Shown here one piece after another: positions 44,137-55,106 of a stretch of 64,000 nt of DNA. Location: assembly GCA_011799875.1 (NCBI GenBank), contig CM022300.1, forward strand, positions 115,891,201 through 115,955,200. Direction: 5' to 3'. This DNA is from Thinopyrum elongatum. Lineage: Eukaryota > Streptophyta > Magnoliopsida > Poales > Poaceae. Numbering within the stretch: position 1 is the stretch's first letter; each line of letters begins with the position of its first letter. Below the pieces are notes generated by a model, which was given only the letters and a program-made list of their open reading frames with translations, was not told where the DNA came from and searched no databases. A program made the translations under genes and the position numbers.

Positions 44137-46868
44137 GATTTTTATTTTCTGTTTTTATGAGAATACACATTATTACCTCTGTATTAATTGTGTTTTGGTG
44201 TTTTAATTAGTGTTTGAGCCAAGTAAGACCTTTGGGATGGCTTACGGTGATAGTTGATTTGATCTTGCTGAAAAACAGAAACTTTTGTGTCCAGTAACAG
44301 AATTGTTTAAATTCACTGGAGCATGTAAAAACCCTTAATTTTTTACACAAGATTTATATACGAATTTCGTCTCTCTTTATAATTTTTCATAATTGTTGGA
44401 GTTATAGAAGTATGAGAACAATTCAGATCTTCGCAGACTATTCTGTTTTTGACAGATTCTATTTTCTATGTGTTGTTTGCTTATTTTGATGAATCTATGG
44501 GCAGTATCGGGGGGTATGAACCATGGAGAAGTTTGAATACAGTAGATATTACACCAATATAAATAAATAATGAGTTCACAACATTACCAAAAAGTGGTGA
44601 TTTATTTTCTTATACTAATGGATCTCATGAGTTTTCTGTTGAGTTTTGTGTTGTGATGTTTTCAAGCTTTGGGTAAAGATTTGATGGACTATGGAATAAG
44701 GAGTGGCAAGAGCCTAAGCTTTGGGATGCCCAAGGCACCCCAAGTTAATATTCAAGGACAACCAAGTATCTAAGCTTGGGGATGCCCCGGATGGCATCCC
44801 CTTTTTCGTCTTCGTCTATCGGTAAATTTACTTGAGGCTATATTTTTATTCACCACATGATATGTGTTTTGCTTGAAGCGTCTTGTATGATATGAGTCTT
44901 TGCTTTTTAGTTTAACACAATCATCCTTGCTATACACACCTTTTGAGATGGACACGCATGAATCATGAATTTATTAGAATACTCTATGTGCTTCACTTAT
45001 ATCTTTTGAGCTAGACAATTTTGCTCTAGTGCTTCACTTATATCTTTTTAGAGCACGGTGGTGGCTTTATTTTATAGAAATTGTTGAACTCTCATGCTTC
45101 ACTTATATTATTTTGAGAGTCTCTCTAAACAGCATGGTAATTTGCATAGGTTATGAATTTAGTCCTAATATGATGGGCATCCAAGAGGGATATAATAAAA
45201 ACTTTCATATAAAGAGCATTGAATACTATGAGAAGTTTGATTCCTTATGATTGTTTTGAGATATAAAGATGGTGATATTAGAGTCATGCTAGTGAGTAAT
45301 TGTGGATTGGTAGAAATACTTGTGTTAAAGTTTGTGATTCCCATAGCATGCACGTATGGTGAACCGTTATGTGATGAAGTCGGAGCATGATTTATTTATT
45401 GATTGTCTTCCTTATGAGTGGCGGTCGGGGACGAGCGATGGTCTTTTCTTACCAATCTATCCCCCTAGGAGCATGCGTGTTGTACTTTGTTTCGATAGCC
45501 AATAGACTTTTGCAATAAGTATGTGAGTTCTTTATGACTAATGTTGAGTCCATGGATTATACGCACTCTCACCCTTCCACCATTGCTAGCCTCTCTAGTA
45601 CCGCGCAACTTTCGCTGGTACACTACACCCACCATATACCCTTCCTCAAAACAGCCACCATACCTACCTATTATGGCATTTCCATAGGCATTCCGAGATA
45701 TATTGCCATGCAACTTCTACCGTTCCGTTTATTATGACACGCTTCATCATTGTCATATTGCTTTGCATGATCATGTAGTTGACATAGTATTTGTGGCAAG
45801 GCCACCATTTATATCTTTTTATACATGTCTCTCTTGATCATTGCACATCCCGGTATACCGCCGGAGGCATTCATATAGAGTCATATTTTTGTTCTAAATA
45901 TCGAGTTGTAATTCTTGAGTTGTAAGTAAATAAAAGTGTGATGATCATCATTATTAGAGCATTGTCCCATGTGAGGAAAGGATGATGGAAGCTATGATTC
46001 CCTCATAAGTTGGGATGAGTCTCCGGACTTTACAAAAAATAAAAGAGGCCAAAAGAATCCCAAACACAAAAAAACAAAAAAAAATGAGAGAAAAGAGAGA
46101 AGGGGCAATGCTACTATCCTTTTACCACACTTGTGCTTCAAAGTAGCACCATGATCTCCATGATAGAGAGTCTCCTATGTTATCACTTTCATATACTAGT
46201 GGGAATTTTTCATTATAGAACTTGGCTTGTATATTCCAATGATGGGCTTCCTCAAATTGCCCTAGGTCTTCGTGAGCAAGCGAGTTAGATGCACACCCAC
46301 TTAGTTTCTTTTTGAGCTTTCATAAACTTATAGCTCTAGTGCATCCGTTGCATGGCAATCCCTACTCACTCACATTGATATCTATTGATGGGCATCTCCA
46401 TAGCCCGTTGATATGCCTAGTTGATGTGAGACTATCTCCTTCTTTTTGTCTTCTCCACAACCACCATATTCTATTCCACCTATAGCGCTATATCCATGGC
46501 TCACACTCATGTATTGCGTGAAAATTGAAAAAGTTTGAGAACATCAAAAGTATGAAACAATTGCTTGGTTTGTCATCGGGGTTGTGCATGATTTAATACT
46601 TTGTGTGATGAAGATGGAGCATAGCCAGACTATATGATTTTGTAGGGATAACTTCCTTTGGCCATGTTATTTTGAGAAGACATGTTTGCTTTATTAGTAT
46701 GCTTGAAGTATTATTGTTTTTATGTCAATATTAAACTTTTGTTTTGAATCTTATGGATCTGAATATTCATGCCACAATAAAGAAAATTACATGGATAAAT
46801 ATGTTAGGTAGCATTCCACATCAAAAATTCTGTTTTTATCATTTACCTACTCGAGGACGAGAAGGAAT
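44137..46868 (+). other. E2 internal non-coding region
   Basis: AT-rich, no credible gene. It holds PPT-like motifs at 44715-44730 and 44771-44786 and three tandem-like copies of TGCTTCACTTATAT at about 44990, 45030 and 45095. It is collinear with 55107-57833 of E3. Confidence 0.65.
44988..45113 (+). repeat. Three TGCTTCACTTATAT repeat units (E2)
   Basis: Units at about 44989-45009, 45029-45049 and 45093-45113, each followed by a T-rich stretch and GAG. The counterparts in E3 are at 56876-56998, and two units are in L1. Confidence 0.75.
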
Positions 46869-46884
46869 TAAGCTTGGGGATGCT
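46869..46884 (+). other. E2 polypurine tract
   Basis: TAAGCTTGGGGATGCT directly before the 3' LTR. Similar motifs are at 43479-43494 (inside the ORF), 44715-44730 and 44771-44786. Confidence 0.8.
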
Positions 46885-48417
46885 TGATATGTCTCCAACG
46901 TATCTATAATTTTTGATTGTTCCATGCTATTATATTATCTATTTTGGATGTTTTATATGCATTAATATGCTATTTTATATTATTTTTGGGACTAACTTAT
47001 TAACCTAGAGCCCAGTGCCGGTTTCTATTTTTTCCTTGTTTTTGAGTTTTACAGAAAAGGAATACCAAACGGAGTCCAAACGGAATAAAACTTTTGTGAT
47101 GATTTTTCTTGGACCAGAAGACACATGTAGGACTTGGAGAGGAAGGCAGAAGAGTCCCGAGGGCTCCACAAGCCCTCAGGGCGCGCCCCTGGCTTGTGGG
47201 CCCCATGGGAGTCCTCCAACCCTAATCTTTGGCCTATAAATTCAGAAATATTCCCAAACCACCAGAAGCGTCCACCAAAATACTTTTCCACCGCCGAAAC
47301 CTTCTGTTTCCGTGAGATCCCATCTTGGGGCCTTTTTCGGCATCCTGCCAGAGGGGGATTCGATCTCGGAGGGCTTCTACATCAACTCTATTGCCCTTCC
47401 GATGAAGCGTGAGTAGTTTACCACAGACCTACGGGTCCATAGGTAGTAGCTAGATGGCTTCTTCTCTCTCTTTGATTCTCAATACCATGTTCTCCTCGTT
47501 GTTCTTGGAGATCTATCTGATGTAATATTCTTTTACGGTGTGTTTGTTGAGATCCGATGAATTGTGGATTTATGATCAGTTTATCTATGAATATTATTTG
47601 AATCTTCTTTGAATTCTTATATGCGTGATTTGATATCTTTGTATTTCTCTTCGAATTATCGGTTTGGTTTGGCCAACTAGATTGGTTCTTCTTGCAATGG
47701 GAGAGGTGCTTAGTTTTGGGTTCAATCTTGCGGTGTCCTCACCCAGTGACAAAGTAGGGGTAGTGAGGCACGTATTGTATTGTTGCCATCAAGGGTAAAA
47801 AGATGGGGTTTTCATCATATTGCTTGAGTTTATCCCTCTACATCATGTCATCTTACTTAAGGCGTTACTCCGTTCTTATGAACTTAATACTCTAGATGCA
47901 TGTTGGATAGCGGTCGATATGTGGAGTAATAGTAGTAGATGCAGAATCATTTCGGTCTACGTGACATGGACGTGATGCCTATATTCATAATCATTGCCTT
48001 GGATATCGTCATCACTTTACGCTTTTCTATCAATTGCTCGACAGTAATTTGTTCACCCACCATATTATTTGCCTTCAAGAGAGAAGCCTCTAGTGAAACC
48101 TATGGCCCCCGGGTCTATTTTCCATCATATATTTTCAGATCTATAAACCAAAAAACCCAAAAATACCTAGCTGCAATTTATTTACTTTTATTTTGTTTTA
48201 CGTTTTAGTAAGCTTTTATATCTATCTCTATCAGTTCTCACCTTTGCAAGTTGTTTGATTGTTTGATTGTTTGTGCAGGTGCATAGATTGGAGACTTGCG
48301 TGTATCTCCTACTGGATTGATACCTTAGTTCTTAACCGAGGGAAATACTTATCTCTACTTTGCTGCATCACCCTTTCCTATTTAAGGAAAAAACCAACGC
48401 AAGCTCAAGAAGTAGCA
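46885..48417 (+). repeat. E2 3' LTR
   Basis: 1533 bp. It is shorter than the 5' LTR mainly through a deletion near 48250: 45 bases between two GCAAGT copies (42743-42748 and 42788-42793 in the 5' LTR) are lost. It is followed by cacgc. Confidence 0.92.
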
Positions 48418-48956
48418 CACGCACTGGAATTGACAATGCCGTTTGCAGAGATGATGCGTTGAGGCCGCAAGGGGCAGCAGCCAATGGTGCACGATGACAT
48501 GCAGGAGGCCTGCTATGCCATGTTGCACGGATACTACGATATCTGTGTTAGAAATCAGTGATGCGGGTGCTTTCAAGTACGTCACCGTGCCGGGGGCGCA
48601 AAGGGCACGACTGTTGATGTTGTGACCAGTGATGCCGGTGATGTGACACGTGCTAGGAGGGAGCAGCCGTTAGTAGTGCAACGCGTGCTGTGAGGGAGCA
48701 GTCATTGGTACTGCAGGGGATGACTCAGGGCGCTTCTGTGTTTTCTGCTGCTCGCCGGAGTTATGCATGGTTGCTACAAGCTCGCCGATGTTTTTGAACG
48801 AGCCAACCGGTCGTGTGGCTGCCGCTACCTATATGAGTGGCTGTTGTTGTGAGGCTTGCTGCAGCGGCCGCGACGATACATTGGAACCACAAGGATGAGG
48901 CATGCTTCGACAACCATGGAGATGAAGCATGTTGTGGCGACATCGATGTCCGCGGT
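48418..48956. other. Unclassified GC-rich sequence
   Basis: Before the E2 insertion it was continuous with 41386. It reads like degenerate dispersed grass repeat (many GCTGC/GTTGC/ATGGAG words). There is no open gene or terminal repeat. Confidence 0.35.
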
Positions 48957-51900
48957 TGTAACACCCCGATAATTATGCTACAGTAAACACTTGCTAATGA
49001 CTACCAAGTCATCACAATTATTGCTAATCATCACTTTGTTCCAAATCAAACTCAAATTCAAATTCAAAATACAAGTCAAATTCTTAATTCTTCAAAAGGT
49101 AAATTAAAAATGTTCATTGGATTGCAAATATTCCCTATGTAATTAACATATAAGAAATAACATTTTATAAGATATTTAAATGCCCTAAAACAATTAAAAC
49201 AGGGGCCAAAACAATACTTTAATTGCTTTTAAAATTATAAGATTTTCCAAACTAATCAAAGGTCTCCCAAACCATTTTATGGCAGCGCATAAATTTGCAT
49301 TGGAAATTGTGGGCCAAAGTCTCCTATTTTACAAAACCTATTTGCTGTATAAATTAAATTCAAAACAAAAGAATAAAATGTAAAACAAAAAGAAATATAA
49401 AAAGAAAAATGGCAATACCCCCACTTTCCTGCGCCTTAGCCACAAGGACCAGCCCAGCACACCAAGCCACAGGGTCTCCTCCCCCTATTCACCGAGGGCG
49501 CCGTGGAGGCGCGCACAGCGTCTGTGGCCAGGGTGGACACGCGACGGCCATGCGGCAACGCCTAAACACCTTAGCGAACTACTAGTTTCCCCGGCGCCCC
49601 CTTGCGAACCCTAAACCCCCCTCAATCCTTCCCCTCACTCCCCCTCGCCCCTCTCCATCTCGGTCCCCCCTCACCCGAGCAAGGCTGCCGCTGCACCCCC
49701 GCGTCATCCCGCTTGTCCGATTCCCCCTCCCCTGAACCTGTTCCGAGCTCGCCGTCGACCTCCTCCCGGTGAGCCCTCCTCCGCTACCCCCTTCTCCCCC
49801 TCTGTCTGCCCTCTTCCCTGCCTCCCGCACTCTCCGCGCCACTGGACGCGCCCACTCGTCGCCGGCCGCGCTCACCGTGCCACCCCATGTGCCCTGCGCT
49901 GCGCCCTGCGCGCGCCCAGCACGCGCCCACGGCCGCCCGTGCTAGGCCACGCCTCCCCTGCTGCCGCTCGGTCCCGCTCGCCCCCGCTCACCGCCCCTGC
50001 TGCTCGACGCCGCCGCTGCCCCCTTCGCCCGGACACCGCCTCCGCTGTCACTGCCGCGCCCGCCGGTGCCCCACACCCGCCGCTGACTGCAGCTCCGGCC
50101 GGCCCGTGCCGTGCCTCCCCTGGCCACGCCATGGCCAGGGTTGGGTGCTCCTGTGCGTGCGTGTGCGCAGCCCAGGGCCAATGCCCTGTGCCCCCTAGAT
50201 TAGTGGAGCTAAACACCCCCAGTTAGTTTTAGTTTAAAAAAATAAAGTAGTAATAATAATAATAATATAAAAACAAAAAAACAAAAGTTGATGACAGGCG
50301 GGGCCCACACGCACTGTGCACTGGTTGACCAGTCAAAAGTTGACTGGGTCAACCCAGCCTAGGGGCCCCACATGTCATTGACTGTGGCTGGCTCAAACTG
50401 GGTACAAAAAGATTCAGCACGGTTTAAATTTGAATTAACTAATTAAAACAATTTCAGAATATTGCTAAAAGCTTGAAAATTCGTAGTAAATAAACCGTAA
50501 CTCCGATGAAAATAATTTATATGTGAAAATCGATCAGAAAAATAAGACGAACCTGTTTATGCCATCCACATACCTTTCACATGCCGCCATCACAGCAAAC
50601 ATGGAACCTTCCCCTCCGGTTTGTCTGTCCGATAAATGCCTGGAGCCGGGGAAATATTCCCGGATATTTTCTCGCTCCGTCTGTAACGTGTAGCACTGCG
50701 TTAGGTCACCACTAGCACATCGTATTACCGTGTCATGCTTTGTGATGCATTGGATTGCTCTGTTATTTATTGTGTTCCCCCTCCGTTACTTCTTTTTCGG
50801 TAGACCCCGAGACCGTTGTTGATCCGGTGATCAACTACTTCACCGTCGAGGGTCTGTATCTGTCTACAGAGCTTCCAGGCAAGCAAAACCCCCTTGATCA
50901 TTCCTATATCGCCCATTTCTTTCCCTCTCATGCTTGCATTAGATTATGCTACTGTATTTGATTGCTCCTAATCTGATGCTTAGCCTACTTTCCTAACCTA
51001 TTGTTGATACTTCACCTGTTGTCCTATATGCTTAGTATAGGTTGGTTAGTGACCCATCAGTTTCCCCTCACCTTATCCCTGTTTCCCCTGCTTTATTGCC
51101 AGATGTTTCGATCAACGTGATCGAGGTGCTGAGACCAACACATCACCGCACACCCCCTTAGTCTTACGACTCTGCAGAGCTACTATCGGGTGCCGAGGGT
51201 GATACCCCGTAACGCACTCCTGATGAAATCTCTATAGTGTAGCTAATCGGTCGTGGATTACAGAGGATGATTCCTCCTTCACCACTCCTGATAACGACTC
51301 TGTTGTGCAACACCTCAAGTGTGAACCCTTCGAGGGTGATTCCTCCAAGATCACCTTGACGGTTACATCAAGTGGGAATCTATCGAGGGTGATTCCTCAG
51401 ATTTTCCCTTTGATTTTATGGACACACGGTTACCTTGACTTTACCTATTTTCCCTTATTGAAGTCGGGTCGGCCCCGAGGGGTACCCGCGAGAGTTACCG
51501 GAGTTGGGTTGACCAGTAGGGTACCCACGAGATAATTACGAGGCATGGCCGGGCAGACCGCCCTAGAGAGGTATGGGCCTGACCCTTGCCATAAGTCCTA
51601 GAGACAGGGCGACAGGAGCACTGATCATCACCGCGAGCTCCCAACATACTAATGGGTTTGGATATGTGATCTGAGTAGGCCTCTGGCCTTTTCGCACTAA
51701 CCACTACGCGGGTTAGCACCCGGCGTCGTACGATTCTTCTGAAAGCTCTGTCAGATGTCCAGTTCAGCTTCATGGGCCTGTCGGGCCAGTGCCATCCAGG
51801 ATGGGGTGGTGCTCATCCCAGCTCGTCGCATAATGATCCGGAGTGCAAAGGGTGACGGGCCCAAGACCCCTGAGCATTTAGGATGTAGACCGGTGGGGAC

Positions 51901-52830
51901 CTCTGTGTGGAGCCTAGGTAGGTATACGACATGTCGATCAGCCGAGGCCGGACATGACCAGGAAAAGTGTGTCCGTCCAGAGTTAATCTAGCGTGTTTGG
52001 TAAGTTGGTGCACCCCTGTAGGGAAGTTATCTATTCGAATAGTCGTGTCCATAGTAATAGGACGCTCGGAGTTGTATCCCAATCTTATATAACTTGAACT
52101 GGATACTGGTGTTACTAAACTAATATGAAGGCTCCGGGATCGCTTCCTCGCAGGGTAGACGAGGAAGGATCTCTGGGCGTTGCTATTATATACTTGTTCC
52201 TATATGTTATGTTACTCTACTTGCTTCTGTTGCTGCAAGACGCTGCAACATGCTAGTCTTCGATAGGCTAGGCCTTCCCTTCTATTCTGGCATTTCTGCA
52301 GTCTAGTCCAAAGATATAGCCCCATTCCTTTGATACCGATGCATAATTAGTATAAATCTGATGTAAGTCTTGCGAGTACTTTGGATGAGTACTCACGGTT
52401 GCTTTGATACCCCTTTTTCTCCCATACCCAATTGCTGCGATCAGATGATGGAGCCTAGGAGCTAGTTGATCCCGCCGATGACTACTACTACCCCGACGGA
52501 GCCTACTACTACGTAGAGACCACTGACGCCCAGGAGTAGATAGGAGGCTCCCAGGCAGGAGGCCTGCGCCTTTTTGATCTAGTTGTCGTTGTTTTGCTTA
52601 GCCTTCTTATGGCAAACTTGTCTATTTATGTCTGTACTTAGATATTGTTTCTTCCGCCGACTCTGGTGTATTCGAGCTTATGTATTCGAGCCCTCGAGGC
52701 CCCAATATAAAGCTTGTATTATTTTAATTTGTGTCTAGAGTTGTGTTGTGATATCTTCCCGTGAGTCCCTAGGCTTGCTCATGCGCATTCGTGTGTATGA
52801 TTAGTGCATGATTAAGTTGGGGGCGTTACA
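48957..52830 (+). repeat. 5' LTR of element T (3874 bp)
   Basis: TG..CA bounded. It contains an AT-rich start, a very GC-rich block at about 49430-50200 that is open in several frames, and a long gene-free 3' part with four ..GGGTGATTCCTC.. words near 51200-51400. The open frames (49582-50226) are composition artefacts. The LTR partner lies outside the window, so the exact ends rest on TG/CA and the adjacent PBS. Confidence 0.82.
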
Positions 52831-52833
52831 AGT

Positions 52834-52846
52834 TGGTATCAGAGCC
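52834..52846 (+). other. Primer-binding site of element T
   Basis: TGGTATCAGAGCC three bases after the LTR; initiator Met tRNA type. Confidence 0.85.
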
Positions 52847-53495
52847 GACTGCCTGTAGGAAGCCCCTTTCCAACTCCTTGGCCGAAGTTGAGTCTAGTCT
52901 TTGAAAAAAAATTGTTTTACTAACATGGTTGTGTGGCTTACGGGCCCACAATGCCAGTGGATGAGATTAGGATCTTTTATTCCTCTCCTTTACTCTGGGA
53001 ATATGATCTATCTTCTATTCGGGTAAAAGATTTTACTGACTCTAACTCTAGGTTCTCGTGATCACATCCATCTGGAGATCTAAATTATCTACAGTTATTC
53101 CTTTGAATGACATGGACCTTTGCTATGAGCTGAGGGCCAGGTTCTGCATCGAATGGTCACGGACCGCAGGATCCTCATATCAAGGGCACCCTGCGTCGTT
53201 ACCTGCAGATACTAGGGTTCATGAGTTTTCTTTGACATTGTCGTAGCTTTTGCTATGTCCCGTTGTTGTATCCCTCCATCGCGTGCATGCGTGCTGCCTA
53301 GTATGTCTAGGACGTTTCTCTTGTCCAAACTCATACTAGCAACGTGTAATTGGCTCCGTGAGTGGATCTGTATATCTTTAATGACTACTGCTTTGTACAT
53401 ACTGCGCCCTTTGCTCACTGTTCAGGTCACATCATGAATGTCTCCATACACTTACTCCACCCCTTGCTAAACCGCTCCTTGATGTTCTTAGCAGG
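52847..53495 (+). other. Leader of element T
   Basis: Untranslated stretch before the gag start at 53496. Nothing else recognisable. Confidence 0.6.
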
Positions 53496-53510
53496 ATGGC
53501 TGATGATCCT

Positions 53511-55090
53511 TGCTACTTCTTGAGCTTGTGTTGATTTTTCCTTTGAAGAGGAAAGGGTGACGCAGCAAAGTAGAGATAAATTTTCCCTCAGTTAAGAACC
53601 AAGGTATCAATCCAGTAGGAGGCACAAGCAAGTCCCTAATATATGCACCTGCACAAACTAATAAACACTTGCACACAAAGCGAAAAAGGGGTTGTCAATC
53701 CCTTCACGGTCACGAACAAGAGTGAGATCTAATAGAGATAGGTATAAAAGATAAATAAAAGAGCAAACTAAAGTAAATATAAATAAATTGCAGCAAGGTA
53801 TTTTTGGGTTTTTTGGTTTATAGATCTGAAAATATATGATGGAAAATAGACCCGGGGGCCATAGGTTTCAATAGAGGCTTCTCGCTTGAAGAAAATATAC
53901 AGTGGGTAAACAAATTACTGTTGAGCCATTGATAGAAAAGCGCATAATTATGAAGACATCTAAGGCAATGATCATGAATATAGGCATCATGTCCATGACA
54001 AGTAGACCGACTCCTGCCTGCATCTACTACTATTACTCCAAACATCAACCGCTATCCAGCATGCATCTAGTGAATTAAGTTAACAAGAACGGAGTAACGC
54101 CTTAAGCAAGATGACATGATGTAGAGGGATAAACTCAAGCAATATGATATAAACCCCATCTTTTTATCCTTAATGGCAACAATACAATACGTGCCTCGCT
54201 ACCCCTTCTGTCACTGGGTGAGGACACCGCAAGATTGAACCCATCACAAAGCACCTCTCCCATTGCAAGAAAAACCAATCTAGTTGGCCAAACCAAATTG
54301 ATAGATCGGAGAGAAATACAAAGCTATCTCAATCATGCATAAAAGAGTTCAGAGAAGACTCAAATAATATTCATAGATAATCTGATCATAAATCCACAAT
54401 TCATCGGATCTCAAAAAACGCACCGCAAAAGAAGATTACATCGAATAGATCTCCAAGAACACCGAGGAGAACATTGTATTGAAGATCAAAGAGAGAGAAG
54501 AAACCATCTAGCTACTAGCTATGGACCCGTAGGTCTGTGGTAAACTACTCAAACATCATCGGAAGGGCAGCAAGGTTGGTGTAGAGGTCCTCCGTGATCA
54601 AATCCCCCTCCGACGGAGTGCTGGAAAAGGCCCCAAGATGGTATCTCACGGAAACAGAGGCTTGCGGCGGCGGAAAAGTATTTTTGGTGTGCCCTCTGGT
54701 ATAGGGGTAATATTTGAGAATATATAGTGGAAGAATTAGGGTTGGAAGGTCTTCGGGGGGCCCACAAGCCCTGGGGGCGCCCCCCTGGGGCGCGCCCCTA
54801 CAGCTTGTGGCCTCCCCGTAGGGCTTCTGGCCTCCTCTCCATGTCTCGTGGGTTTCTTCTGGTCCAAGAAAAATCACCGTAAAGTTTTATTTCGTTTGGA
54901 CTCCGTTTGATATTCCTTTTCTCTAAAAGTTAAAAACAAGGAAAAAACAGAAACTGGCACTAGGCACTAGGTTAATAAGTTAGTCCGAAAAATAATATAA
55001 AATAGCATATTAATGCATATAAAACATCCAAAACAGATAATATAATAGCATAGAACAATCAAAAATTATAGATACATTGGAGACGTATCA
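53511..55090 (-). repeat. E3 3' LTR
   Basis: 1580 bp; begins TGCTACTTCTTGAGC and ends GACGTATCA in window orientation. Confidence 0.92.
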
Positions 55091-55106
55091 AGCATCCCCG
55101 AGCTTA
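55091..55106 (-). other. E3 polypurine tract
   Basis: On the minus strand TAAGCTCGGGGATGCT next to the 3' LTR; one base differs from the E2 tract. Confidence 0.75.

Larger units (their letters stand above)
41387..48417 (+). mobile_element. E2: non-autonomous Ty3/gypsy (Athila-like) element, complete
   Basis: 7031 bp with LTRs 41387-42950 and 46885-48417 (TGATACG..GTAGCA), a tRNA-Asp-type PBS, a polypurine tract and cacgc target-site copies at 41382-41386 and 48418-48422. It has no gag/pol and a single ORF of unknown function. LTRs differ at about 4% of sites over 330 bases by eye. It resembles the WHAM/Sabrina/Fatima group. E3 is a close relative. Confidence 0.92.

Noticed and set aside
44988..45113. 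Possible CRISPR-like or satellite array
   Set aside because: Only three short, unevenly spaced units in a plant retroelement; no array geometry and no associated genes.
49582..50226. Several alanine/arginine/proline-rich open frames on both strands
   Set aside because: They lie in the CpG-rich part of the T LTR and overlap in four frames; composition alone explains them.
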